Shown piece by piece: positions 1 through 12,400 of a stretch of 64,000 bases of DNA; within the stretch, counting starts at the first letter, position 1, and each line of letters begins with the position of its first letter. The stretch comes from Dactylis glomerata (Eukaryota; Streptophyta; Magnoliopsida; Poales; Poaceae). Both the position numbers and the translations under genes were made by a program. The DNA is taken from assembly GCA_007115705.1 (NCBI GenBank), contig QXEO01000334.1, forward strand, positions 3,221,166 to 3,285,165, written 5' to 3'. The notes under the pieces were generated by a model. It searched no databases. It saw nothing but the letters and a program-made list of their open reading frames with translations, and was not told the DNA's origin.

Positions 1-800
1 CACATCGTCCCCTACGTTAGTAAAGCATCCAAGGTGTTGAGCATGGACCACGGGTCATTGTAGACTTCACAAGGGTGAAGTCAAACTATCACACGATGTC
101 GAGGAAGTCGTCGGTGATGTTGAATCATCACCGACTTCCTAAGGGAGAAGTTAATCTTATCTCAAGGAGTGCACCTAAACAAGCAACATTTTCTAGATCC
201 AGTACCGAGGCTTATTACACATCCTTGTATAATGCAACATCTGATGTGATTTGGGTGGAAAAATTGTTGAGATAGCTCAATGTTGATATGCTGCTTCACT
301 ATGACATGACAATCTTGGTGCTACATACTTGTCAGCGAATCTAGTGTTTCATGCTAGAACGAAGCCTGTAAAAGTGAGCTACCATTTTATTTGTGAAAGA
401 GTTGCTAATGAGTTTTGGAATAATCAGAATTATGCCCACCTCTGATGAAGTTGCAGTTGAATTTACTAAACCTCTTCCGCAAAAACAAGTTGAGTCATTT
501 AGATACAATCTCAACTTAGACAAGTTGTTATTTGTTATTGAGGGAGGAATTGAAGTATTTACTAAATTTGTACCTTGCAACGTTGCCATGTGCGTGTATT
601 GATAAACACGATGATAAGCCTACGGTTAGTTAGGTTGTTTTTAACCTTGGTAAGATGTGAATTGATCTAGCTCCTTTCTTGTAGATCAAGTTGTCATAGT
701 TGTAATAAACTCTTTGTAATTGCCTCTCCGGGTTTGGCTATAAACTTATCATGCAACGCCGCCGAAACTAAGGCAAGCTTCACAACTCGTAAAAAGCAGC
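1..800 (+). mobile_element. Ty1/copia remnant: end of RNase H domain plus LTR-like tail
   Basis: Residues encoded at 75-275 resemble the end of the copia RNase H domain: serine-rich before a STEAYYTSLYNATSDVIWV block, which matches the usual STEAEY...EVIWV motif. At 345-602 a second frame gives the usual tail, with phases such as KPVKVSYHF and QVESFRYNL. Stops and frameshifts separate the pieces, so nothing is translatable. After 603 an LTR-like AT-rich tail with a TATAAA-like site near 740 follows. The left part lies outside the window. A second copy of the 285-640 part sits at 4,018-4,345. Confidence 0.75.
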
Positions 801-2842
801 ATGTGACGTACTTGTCTGTTCCAAACATGAGATACACCTAGCATCCGTCCATCCTCCATGCATGCATATTTTTATTTACAGTAGAACAAATCAGGCAATA
901 TGTCATTATTTTATTAAATCGGCCTAAAACCGATATAGACACCCTCGCTGACCATCATAAAACACGATCGTCTCGCATGCACGCACACCCAAACTAGATC
1001 TAATGGTCGTCGTCGAGAATTTTGTCTTGTTGTCATCATTTGTCTGCCAGCCAGCCAGTGACTCTAATTTCACCAAAGAACGACAACCTAATATGACCTC
1101 GCTGCAGTGGCCTTGTGAAGCGTACCGTCCCATATTAAACGGTTGAGTCATCGCACAAAAGATTGATAGCTTCGATTATGATTATAAGATCCGAAGAGGA
1201 TGTATGGAGGACCCGATCGAGCGGATGAAGATCGTCGTGACCGAACCAACCGCCCCATGCATGCATGCATCCTGATCGTTACATAGTAGGAGTATTCGAC
1301 TAGCTAGCACTGGTAGTCGCAAATTTGCAGCCATTGTGTGGTTGGCATGCATCTTTTGTTGCATGTGAAATAAACTGAGCTTCGGTTGGTCCTTGAGCGG
1401 GACGTAGCTAGCACACAAACCAACAAACATGCAAGAAAAGGTGGCGCACGCTAGCTCACGTACTAGCTAGTTTGATCTGGACGGCGTTGAATCGGCTCCC
1501 GCCCCTGCATGCATCATGCATGCTCACAGGGATGCCATGAACGCCACCACGTACACCGGCCCGTTTGGCCAATGAGGCTGGCTATAGCTCGTGCCCTGCC
1601 ATAGGTCTTTTTGACTCCGTCTGTGTACTATACTGAGGATGAAGTGAAGTTGGTTTTGATTGGTTTCCTTGTCATGTTGCTGCGAGAGCAGTGCAGAAGC
1701 AGAATCATTGATGGCGTGGATTCTACGTACTAGTACTACACTCAGTCGCAGACTCACAGCATGCAGAGCTCTGCTGTTCATCCGACTGCACGCAGCTGCA
1801 TTATTGGTACGGACAACTCCTGCTCAATATCTCCATCTGTGACTCGTCTCGTCTGAGCCGATCTCATCCTCATCATGGTAGTGGTAGATTAGCTAGAACT
1901 AATAACCACTGACTGATGGTAGTTATACCGTTTAGGACTCTATGCAAAAAAAAAAAAGTTATACCGTTTAGGATATGGGAACGGCTGTACACGTACTGCA
2001 ATCCCAGACGCGCCAATGAAAAAACATTCGAAATTAACCCAACCTTGGTGGTAATCTGCAGGTCGGTACTCTACACCTCAAAAGATTTGAAACGGAGTGA
2101 GATTTGAAACCAATGATGGCTTTGGTACTACTGTACACCACAAAGTTGCCAACCTTGTCGTCGTGCGTCGGCTAGGACGACGATCACGAGCGAGAGCGGG
2201 TCACTCACTCTGAAAGAAAGATGCCCAACTTTATCACTTTCGCTGCCAAGGTTTAGGTTTATCCACTCACTCACTCAGCCCGTCCCATCTACTTGTGCCA
2301 CACGGCGCAGTCTACTGCCCATCGTCCTCCTTGGCTCCAAGTGGATGGCGGGCCATGGCTATCTCCATGACGGCGACCAACGAGGACGCAGAATCCTGCT
2401 TTGCAGTCCCAGCCAGGACAATGGACTGGAGCCGCTGCAGCTGCAGCTCGCTACAGTTGATTGATCCACCACGTGGGTGGGTGGGTGGGTCTACTCTAGT
2501 CTACTGTCCGTACCACCACTAAAATCACTCGGTGTAGCTAAAATCGATCAATCTAATCAAACCGCGGTCACCTGCGGGGGTCTTCTTGCGAGGCTGTTCT
2601 GCTTTTTACAGTCAGGTTAGAAGGGCAAGACTAGGAGACTAGCACCGCCGACAATGGACTCCGGCACTCCGCCACAACCCCTTTCCATGCCCCCGCCTCA
2701 TCAAGCAGCACCAGGCTAGCCATCCCTCTAAGTCTCCACTCCCTTTCTTCTTTGTTAGCGTTGTTGCCCCAAATACACACACACCTGGCTTGATCCTCGG
2801 GATGCGGAAGCGATGATGGTGTGCAGGAGGACAAGACAGAGG
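801..2842. other. Intergenic stretch without a recognisable gene
   Basis: All reading frames are short and none resembles a known protein. Visible features are GCATGC-type palindromic runs (1,255-1,270; 1,505-1,520), a GTGG tetranucleotide run near 2,472-2,488 and the retroposition footprint at 1,921-1,973, listed separately. Confidence 0.6.
1921..1973 (+). repeat. Retroposition footprint: 17-bp direct repeats flanking a tiny A-tailed insert
   Basis: A 17-bp sequence (AGTTATACCGTTTAGGA) occurs at 1,921-1,937 and again, identical, at 1,957-1,973. The 19 bases between are eight mixed bases followed by a run of 11 A. This is the structure left by target-primed reverse transcription of a LINE or SINE RNA that stopped almost at once: target duplication, tail and practically no body. 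Replication slippage is an alternative, but it would not explain the A run. Confidence 0.6.
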
Positions 2843-3085
2843 CACGGTTTTGGCATGGCTAGCTGTGCGAATCGATATATGAGGGCACTCACAGTTGGAT
2901 TAGGGGGCACGGTTGCTCAACGCGTGAGCCGGTCTCAAATCAAGCGATACCGTGCTCACAGTTAGCCACAGAGTGATATCGAACAGACAACACCGGTTAG
3001 TCCACTAACACGTGATTGTTATTGTTTTGAGAATGTCTCTATTCTAAAAAGAAACAGGATGCAACTCTTCGAATCGCCCCTGGCA
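2843..3085 (+). repeat. Diverged direct-repeat block, copy 1
   Basis: This block, including a GTTGGATTAGG core near 2,895 and a GATGCAACTCTT string near 3,059, recurs in the same order at about 4,497-4,735. Spacing is similar, with many substitutions and small indels. No coding capacity is seen. Probably an old duplication or an unclassified repeat. Confidence 0.55.
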
Positions 3086-4017
3086 ACTTCGTACTTGTAT
3101 TCTACTACTATACAAATGCCAAATTTTCTTCAAAACCAAAGCCAGTGGTGGAAAAAGGATGGGGGAATAACTTCAAGAGAACCAAAAAAAATTGATGAGC
3201 TACAAATATGAGAAAACATGACTGAAAAAATCATCCTATCAAATCGCCAATCAAGAATTTTGAGAAGGAATATAATACACACCCTAGACAACGAAGGGAG
3301 GGATCCATTCAACCGACTGATAAAGCAACCTACGTACCTACCTATTGAGGCTTTTTTGCACAATGTTGAAACATCTTTCTAAAAATACTTACTAATAAAA
3401 ATTAAATCATAAAAACCAATCTAATACTACATGCATGTCAATTATTTTTCTGTCCTAAATCTTAATTTATATTAAACATTTTTACTCATTATTCTCTCAA
3501 CATACAAACATTAATTTTAGCGACATGATGCGCTAAATGTGAAGAAAAATTATCAAAGTATATAGTGTTATAAAATTTTGTAGATAATACACATTGACTC
3601 CCATGGAAAAAATTTAGTTGTTTTCCTCGTTGAGCCAGTGGCTCTTCAAAACATATGATTAAATCATATTCTTGTAGCAGGCCCTTGCGGACTATTTTGT
3701 GTTATTCCAATGAATTCTAGGTATATATGTCTATTTCTATGACTATTTTTGCATCCTTAGGTTTCGTGTAGAGAGATCTAAAGCATGCGCTCTAATAAAT
3801 ATCTTGTTATAAATTTCAAGAGTGCGTGATTGTATTTTTCTTACATGGGCATCATAAAAAATGTGTGATAAAAATCACACAATTATATTCTCAACATTGT
3901 TATCATTTAAATATACTATGTAAATGATTGAAATCATAATTCTAATGGATTGTCTAAGTTGTACAATGGGTTATTAGGGGGTGTCTCGAGTGGCGTGGTT
4001 ATGTAAATTAATGTTAT
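3086..4017. other. AT-rich intergenic stretch
   Basis: I see no coding region, RNA gene or clear repeat here; the frames are short and AT-rich. Confidence 0.5.
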
Positions 4018-4345
4018 AAACCTTGTTGAGATAGCTTAATGTTGATAGCTAGGTTGCATCACTATGTTGTGATAATCTTGCTAAATACTTTTCCACGAAC
4101 CCATTATTCGATGCCAGGATGAAGCTTATATAAGTTGACCACATTTTGTTCGTGAAAGAGTTGCTAATAAACTTTCGAATATCAGATCTATACATACTAG
4201 TGATCAAGTTGTAGTTGGGTCCACTAAACCTCTTTTGATAAGACATTTCATAACACTACAATCTTAGACAAGCATGTAGTTTACTGGAGCACGATGACAT
4301 ATGATGACAAGCCTGGGGTTAGTTACTAGCTAGTAGTATGTTTCG
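4018..4345 (+). mobile_element. Second copy of the copia RNase H tail remnant
   Basis: The segment repeats the order of words at 285-640: TTGAGATAGCT near 4,025, GTGAAAGAGTTGCTAAT near 4,152 and GATGACAAGCCT near 4,301. It carries more decay and no open frame. It is the same copia family as the window start and is followed, as there, by a diverged repeat block. Confidence 0.6.
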
Positions 4346-4496
4346 TTGCAATTGATAATCCCTACAAATACTCTAGTACCAAACATGCCATTAGCACATC
4401 TATAGTGCATACTACTAGTCAGCAATACATCACGGTGGCCCGAGGGTATGCCATGGCATACCGGGCATACCCTCTGGGTCTGCATGAGAAAGAGAG

Positions 4497-4735
4497 AGAC
4501 GGTTTGCATGGGGCTGTTTGAAAGGATATATGGGTCCTACATGGTTGGATTAGGGTTCAACACGTGAGGTTTTCTCCGTTCAAAGTGATCGTACTCGTGG
4601 TTAGTCACAAAATGATCTTTGAGATGAACAATGACGATTAATCCACTAGCACGTAATTATTGTTATTTTGATCGATCAATGTTCTAACATGAAACTGGAT
4701 GCAACTCTTGGAAACGCGTTGCCAATCATTTTTAA
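4497..4735 (+). repeat. Diverged direct-repeat block, copy 2
   Basis: Homologue of 2,843-3,085. The distance between the copia tail and this block is about 0.15 kb here and about 2.2 kb in copy 1, so the copies differ by large insertions or deletions. Confidence 0.5.
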
Positions 4736-4931
4736 ACTAGGGCTCACCATATAAAGTGGAGGCATAAAGTCATATAACCTCGGTACGCCTTATCAAGAGG
4801 TCAAAGTGGTAAAATAACTACCACTCCATGCAAAAGTTTCTACGACAATAATTTACATACATGTAATTCTAATTTCTTCGGTGCTATGTAAAATATACCA
4901 TCTTCACAAGGCCAAAAGAGTGTTAATATAA

Positions 4932-5022
4932 GACCCACCACAGCACACGAATATCTTCAAGATCCCGTCAATATCTTCAAGACCCACCAGAGCACATCAA
5001 TGTCTTCAAGATCCCGTCAACC
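4932..5022 (+). repeat. Short imperfect tandem repeat
   Basis: Two units of roughly 50 bp share the words ATCTTCAAGATCCCGTCAA and ACCCACCA. The array ends just before the Tourist-type MITE. Confidence 0.5.
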
Positions 5023-5027
5023 ATTAA

Positions 5028-5307
5028 GGACTCCTTTGATTCCAAGGATTTTCAAAACGCAGAAATATATAAGGCCCCCTCTCCAGTCCTAGAGAATTAG
5101 GAAACTATAGGATTTTGGGCGCAGAAGTATTTGATAGCACAAGAAAACCATAGGAATTGTAAAAAGAGGGTGCAGTGGAGCAAAATTTCCCTCCAAAACA
5201 TAGCGCAAATGAATCATTTGTTTCAAACGACCATTATTGGAGGAAACAATCCTAACGATTTAAATCCTCCAAAAATCCTGCATAATTTATTTGAGTCAAA
5301 GAAGCCC
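5028..5307. mobile_element. Tourist-like (PIF/Harbinger-type) MITE
   Basis: About 280 bp between two TAA trinucleotides (5,025-5,027 and 5,308-5,310). The ends are imperfect inverted repeats: GGACTCCTTTGATTC at the left, and GAGTCAAAGAAGCCC at the right, whose complement reads GGGCTTCTTTGACTC. A 3-bp TAA/TTA duplication, small size and no coding capacity are typical of Tourist MITEs. It ends about 95 bp upstream of the presumed TATA box of the Argonaute gene, so it may lie in that promoter. Confidence 0.65.
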
Positions 5308-5401
5308 TAATATGTAGTAAAACACCCTACCATGACTTACAAATGATACCAAAGAAAAGGAACATGAGGCTAGGCTGTGAGTGCACCACTGCTCCACTGC
5401 A

Positions 5402-5408
5402 TATATAG
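5402..5408 (+). promoter_or_regulatory. Probable TATA box of the Argonaute gene
   Basis: TATATAG in a pyrimidine-rich context, followed about 30 bp later by CT-rich sequence suited to a plant start site. It lies about 1 kb upstream of the ATG, which fits a leader split by an intron. Confidence 0.45.
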
Positions 5409-5549
5409 TCATCTCATTGGCGTTTTCTCCCCATTCTCCACTCAGCACACCACCCACAGCCAGCCAGCCAGCCCCAATCTCTCCTCGCTTTTCCTCTCAC
5501 GAACAGAGCAGCGAGCCTTGTAGTCGGTGGCCAGTTGATCGAATCCAAG

Positions 5550-6437
5550 GTGAATGTTTTGGAGCTCGCATTCCCTCCTCCAAAACTAGACGCCGCGATT
5601 TTTTCGAGGGGAAACCGCGTGATTTTTTACCGTGCTCTGCTTCTTGATCCCCTCCCGCTCGCTTCTTTTTTCCTCTTTCGAACAAGTCGTCTCTGAAGAA
5701 AATCTTTCGTCCAGTGGGTTCGTCCGTCGATCGATTTCCCCTGTTTTGGGAGTTCACAATGTGACACGGTTCTACCTTTTGTTTCTTCATCAAGAAAGAT
5801 GGGATTTTCGTGTGTATACGTCCTCCTCTGCTTGGTGTTCTTCGATGGCTCCACTCGCTAGTTAGCCTGTAGCATCACCTTTTAGTTGGATCTTCTCTAA
5901 GTAGAAAAAATATATATTTTTGTTTGATCCAGAAAGATTGCTTTGTGTAGTGTGTACTAGTTCCTTCTCAACATACGTACTTAACAACTTTACATGGTAA
6001 TCATGACAAATTTTATTTCAATTTGTTGTCGAGATAGTTGAGTACGGCCATAGTTCCTACTGCTCACATTCAGTCTAGTTTTACGTGTGACAACTGATAG
6101 GATCTACGTTGCAACTAGATCCTGCTCATGGAAGGTTTGATAGGATCTACAAACATTAGTTCCGACTGCTCATATTCAGTCTAGTTCCTACGAGCAACGT
6201 AGATCCTGCTCGTGCAAGGTTTGATAAGGATCTACAAAACATTGTGCAAAGCTGGTGAATTTCTCATCCTGCTTCTATCAGGAACAAGCTGCAAATTTTC
6301 GTTTTGCCGTGAAATTTATTTACGCGTGTGCTAGCGAATATTCCAAAATAATTCATAGCAGTTTCCGACCTCTCTTTTTTGGCGTTTATTCTGACCGAAA
6401 TCTCACTCTGTTTTACTCTGTTCCACTCTGCTGGCAG
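5550..6437 (+). other. Probable 5'-UTR intron of the Argonaute gene
   Basis: A good donor (AAG/GTGAAT at 5,549/5,550) and an acceptor (CTGGCAG ending 6,437) bracket a T-rich stretch. The acceptor is 10 bp before the ATG. AGO1-type genes commonly carry a leader intron. Other donors near 5,690 are possible, so the left border is tentative. Confidence 0.4.
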
Positions 6438-6447
6438 CTGACCGAGC

Positions 6448-9400
6448 ATGGGGTCGAGGAGGCCATGGCTGGCAGGGTTCGGCGAGGACGGCGGCGGGAG
6501 AGGGGGGCAAGGTCAGGGCAGGGGCGTCCGTCCTGGCCCTGGCCTGGGCGGCTTCTACCCCCAGCAGCAGTACCAGCAGGGCGGCGGCCGTGGAGGAGCC
6601 GCGTATCATCAGCCTCGCGGCGCGATGCCGCCGGCGCAGCAGTGGCGTCCCGCCGGCCCTGCTCCGGTGCACAGCAACGGTGGCGGCCGTTATGGCCCGT
6701 CTGCACCGATAGCTCCCGAGCTGCGCCAAGCAATGGACGATGCTCCGCACGAGCCCGCCGACGTCCCGGCCTCGCCGGAGAATGGCTCTCCGGTGGCCGC
6801 TCTCGAGGTTGTCACCGCGCAGCTCTCGGCCCTGTCCATGGAGGCCGGCGCCGACCTGAGCGCGGTCGTCGTCGTCGTGCAGCCGCCGATCCCGCTGCCC
6901 GGCGACTCGTACAAGTTCCCGCATCGCCCCGGGAGCGGCCACCTCGGCACCAGGTGCCTGGTGAAGGCCAACCACTTCCTCGCCGAGCTCCCCGACAAGG
7001 ACCTCCATCAGTACGACGTGCGTTGCTCTTCTCCTCTTTCCCTTGACAGCACCATTGTTCTCCTGCTACACGTCTTCAGTTTCATAAAGCTCTTGACGTC
7101 GCACATGGTTTCTTGGCAGGTTGCGATCACGCCGGAGACCACCTCGCGGGCGGTCGGCCGCGCCGTGATGGAGGAGCTGGTGAGGCTGCACAAGGCGACC
7201 TACCTGGGAGGCCGGCTCCCGGCCTACGATGGCCGGAAGAGCTTGTACACGGCCGGCCCGCTGCCGTTCACCTCCAGGGAGTTCCACATCACCTTGTTCG
7301 ACGAGGACGATGGTTCCGGTGCAGAGAGGTCTGTCCCTGAGACTTTCTTTCGCACGATTCTCTGTTTATGATTGTCATTGTTCACATTTCTGACTGTTAA
7401 TTCCATCTATGATGCAGGCGCCAGAGGACTTTTAAGGTGGTGATCAGGTTCGCCGCACGAGCCGATCTTCGCCGGCTTGAGCAGTACATAGCTGGGAGGC
7501 AAGCAGAGGCTCCCCAGGAGGCCTTGCAGGTTCTTGACATCGTGCTGCGTGAGCTGCCGACCTCTAGGTACAGTGGATTGATCATCTCTGGGTATTCTAT
7601 AACATGAGATGTCAATTAATGAGAAATAGTACAATGATATGCATTCCCATCCTTGTTAATTGTTACATAGGTACGAACCATATGGCCGGTCCTTTTTCTC
7701 GCCGGATCTGGGGAGGCGGCGGTCTCTCGGCGACGGGGTGGAGAGCTGGCGCGGGTTTTATCAGACCATAAGGCCTACTCAGATGGGACTCTCGCTGAAT
7801 ATCGGTAAAAATCTCACATTTTCTCATGAATAAGTTTTGCTACAATGAAATGGGGATCCATGGTGGTCCCTGCCCCTGGGTATGTGTTATCTACCCCCTC
7901 CGGCCCAAATTAATTTGCGCAGCCATAGTGTATGGCTGCTCCAATTAATTTGGGCCAAAGGGAGTAGTACAATGTGAAGCCACTTATTAGCAATGCAAAT
8001 TGCTGAATTTTTATGATTTCACAAGTGTTGTTCTTCCGTCCATAACATTCAGAACAAAAAAACCCTTTTGATAGGTATGTATATATTTCCATGAGGGAGA
8101 AAACCCCGCTCAGTTTCTACATTAAAATGGGAGAAACCCAAGTAATTTTCTGATAGATAACCAATCAGGATGATACACATTTGATGAGTCGATGTTTCAT
8201 TCGCAGACCAAACTTCATGCCGGCAGCACATATCTGAAATATGTGCATGTAGTTTGTTTATTTTTCCGGCTTATGATTATACCGTTATGCCTCAGAAAGA
8301 AAGCTTACATAGCCAACTCATAATTACATGATGGTTTTTTGCTGTTTATAAAATGGAAAATATCACTAATGAATTGAAGATAGAAGAAAATTGTGAAGAT
8401 ACTGATTAGCAATGAAAGTTGATGCATGTTAATGTTTCCCCAAGTACTGTTGCTCTGGCCATAATGTACAGAAATGAACTCTTCTAAATATATATTTATT
8501 TTGGTTAGGATAATAGCTAGTTAGCATTCTCAGTGATACTTTAAGTCTGATGCAACCATTGAGCTGCTTTAATAGATGTTTTTCGCATTCCATCTACCTT
8601 TTGTTTAGTAGATGTTATTGTTATTTATGGATGCATTCATGTAGCTCTGTTACTCTGAACTCTATGACAGAGATGCCTGCCTATTGGTGTTGCTTAACTG
8701 ATTATTCAGATTTTTCATACTTCTTCAGTACTTCCCTCATTATATAGTTCCCTTCATTTTCTTCCTTTTCAGACATGTCGGCAACATCTTTCTTTGAGCC
8801 GCTGCCTGTCATCGATTTCGTCGGACAGCTTCTAAACACTGACTTCCACTCAAGGTCCCTCTCAGATGCTGAACGTGTCAAGGTATACTCTTGTAACATT
8901 TTGTACACATCATTGTAGTATCATTTTACTTCGTTTAGCAAGAGCTAGTCTCAAATGAGTGTACGTATGTTGTAAGACAGAACTATATGAATTAACAAAC
9001 TATTGTTAACTTCTTAAATCCATTACCAATATCACATTTAAGTTTGAATGGCTTTAGTTGTCCTAGTTATCTGAGTTGTAATTTCACAATATTTGATTGT
9101 AATTTTGTTCACTAACTTAGCAAGCAATTTTGATGTTATTGTGGAGCACCCTAGATCAAGAAGGCCTTAAGAGGAGTGAAGGTGGAAGTTACTCACCGTG
9201 GCAACATACGGCGCAGGTACCGGATATCTGGTTTAACAAATCAGGCAACTCGGGAGCTAAGGTACGCAGCTTAAGCACTATGGTACTATTCTTCATGCGC
9301 TACTGTAATCTCCATTTTATTTTTCATTCATTTACATTTAAATCATATGGTACTTTTCTTGCTTTCCTAATAAATAATGATGCTCTTTTGCAACAGCTTT

Positions 9401-12400
9401 CCTATAGATAAAAAGGGCACAGTGAAGTCTGTTGTCCAATACTTTCAGGAGACATATGGCTTTGCCATCCAGCACACCTACCTTCCCTGTCTGCAAGTCG
9501 GAAATCAGCAGCGTCCAAATTATCTTCCCATGGAGGTATGTTAACATATGCTCCATTTTGGCTCTGAAACCTACAAATTTACTGTTTTCAAGATGTGCTT
9601 AATACTCTGAATTTTTTTCCAGGTGTGCAAAATAGTGGAGGGACAGAGGTACTCCAAGAGGCTCAACCAGAGTCAGATCAGAGCTCTTTTGGAGGAGACA
9701 TGTCAGCGCCCACATGATCGGGAGCGTGACCTACTTCAGGTATAGCATTTCTTCTTGGCACAGCGTTGTTGAGGATCTACCATCCTATCTGCAAGTAAGC
9801 AAGTTCAGATGCTTATGGAAAACACAATTTTATTTTCTGTGTCTACAGATGGTGAACCACAACTCGTATCACGATGATCCTTACGCAAAAGAGTTTGGCA
9901 TCAAGATCAGTGAGCGTCTGGTGTCGGTTGAGGCACGGGTTTTACCTGCTCCTCGGGTAAGTGGAGCCTGAATCATGTTGAACACAGTCTTTTGAAGCTC
10001 TTTATCTTGTGCCTTAGCACTTCTCTGCTAGTGATCCTTCTTTCTGCCAATGTAATGCTCAAAAATACCACATTAGTCGCTGTATCGCCTTCAATGACTT
10101 CTCTTTTGTTTCTGAAATGTGCAGCTTAAATACAGCGAGACTGGTCGAGAGCAGGATTGCTTGCCTAGAGTTGGCCAGTGGAACATGATGAACAAGGTAA
10201 CAATGCCAGACTTGTCCAAGTTGTTATCTGCATCAAGTATATGCCCTTTGTTTACTAGATCTCAAGCCTTACTGCACATTTTCTCTTCTTTTTCCTTAAC
10301 TAGAAAATGGTCAATGGTGGTAGAGTCAGGAGCTGGATGTGTGTCAATTTCGCTCGAAACGTGCAAGACAGTGTTGCTACCGGATTCTGTCGTGAACTCG
10401 CGCGCATGTGCCAAGCCTCAGGAATGGCAAGTATTCCTTAAATGCTTCAAGATATACCTGCTCAGTGCACATGTTATTTCTTTTTCATTGTACTTGTTGT
10501 TTACAACAGTAACAGTATTGCTATCAATTGTAGGACTTTGCTCTGGAGCCTGTTCTTCCGGCTATATACGTGCGTCCCGATCAAGTGGAACGAGCTCTGA
10601 AAGCTAGGTTCCACGATGCAATGACCATACTTGGACCGCAGCACAAGGAGCTGGAACTGCTTATTGGTATACTTCCTGATAACAATGGCTCACTTTATGG
10701 TATGTGAACTTTCAGTCACATTGATTTCTACACACTACTAGACTGAATGTTCCAAGCCAAATGAATGCTCATACCATGCCGGTATCTATCAGGTGACTTG
10801 AAGCGTGTCTGCGAGATCGACCTTGGGCTGATTTCACAGTGCTGTTTGACCAAGCAAGTGTTTAAGATGAACAAACAGATCCTGGCAAACCTTTCCCTTA
10901 AGATAAATGTCAAGGTCAGTTAAAACTCAAGCGATACCACCGCTTCTTGTTGTGCTTTGTCTATTTCTTTGATCGTGGAGTCTAACACGACCTTCTGTTT
11001 TGTTTTCAAAGGTTGGGGGAAGGAACACTGTGCTGGCTGATGCAGTGTCAAGGTGCATTCCTATGGTCACCGACAGACCTACGATCATATTCGGGGCCGA
11101 TGTCACCCATCCCCATCCTGGTGAAGACAGCAGCCCTTCCATTGCCGCGGTAAGTTGAACAAACTTATCTATACTCCATGTTCAGTGACTAGCTGTTCTT
11201 GTCGACATGGGTCAACTTGTTTGCTGAAACCATTGATTTGCAACTATTTTCCCTGCAGGTTGTGGCCTCCCAAGATTGGCCAGAGGTGACCAAGTATGCT
11301 GGACTGGTTTCTGCTCAAGCTCACAGGCAAGAGTTGATAGAGGATCTGTACAATGTGACTCATGATCCTCAGAGGGGAACCATCCATGGTGGCATGATCA
11401 GGTATCCCTCGGTCTTTCGCATCTCTCTGTCCATCTACTTTCAGCACAAGTCATACATACATTCTGTGGCATGCATTTGCAGGGAGCTTCTTATATCCTT
11501 CAAGAGATCAACCGGAGAAAAGCCCCAGAGAATACTGTTCTACAGGTATGCTACCTTGCAGAATTTTACACTCATGCTTTGATAAGAGTTTGAGTGAAAG
11601 AATATCGGGTGATATACTTGAGCATTTGAACTGTTCTTTTCGCAGGGATGGTGTGAGTGAAGGCCAGTTCTACCAAGTTCTACTGCATGAGCTCGACGCC
11701 ATCCGAAAGGTCACAAACAAAACAATTCCCCCCTAATTTGCCATCATTTTACAATTTACACACGCCCTTTTCATCTTACTCATCCGTCTCTCAGGCATGT
11801 GCATCGCTGGAGGCCAACTACCAGCCACAGGTCACCTTCATCGTTGTCCAGAAGCGCCACCACACGAGGCTGTTCGCGCACAACCACAATGACAAGAACT
11901 CTGTCGACCGTAGTGGCAACATCCTTCCCGGTGAGTACTGCTATGCCATTGTTCTTCAGGTTGCAGGCACCTTCATCTTGCCAATGGCATTTTTTCTGAA
12001 GGTCTGTGCTGTACTTTCTTTCTCCATTTGCAGGTACTGTTGTTGACTCCAAGATCTGCCACCCCACGGAGTTCGATTTTTTCCTCTGCAGCCATGCTGG
12101 CATCAAGGTAAACATGATGATGCCACCTACTGATTACTCACATCTACTGTCAATTTAGGCTCTGTCAGATGATGATAACTCCAATGATCAACATTATCTA
12201 TCCCTAGGGCACGAGCCGCCCCGCGCATTACCATGTCCTGTGGGATGAGAACAACTTCACTGCTGATGCACTGCAGACCCTCACCAACAACCTCTGCTAC
12301 ACGTAAGTTTCCGCGAGTTCTTCAGCCGCTTCTCGAACAATTTATCAACATTTCTCTGCATAACTTTCCATCTCCTCCGAAAACAGTTACGCGAGGTGCA

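Noticed and set aside
1255..1275. GCATGCATGCATGC runs as a regulatory element
   Set aside because: RY-like simple alternating sequence without a nearby gene; no support for function.
6255..7046. Long overlapping ORFs on both strands at the Argonaute 5' end (263 aa on +, 201 aa on -)
   Set aside because: They are shadows of the GC-rich first Argonaute exon in other frames and show no protein similarity.
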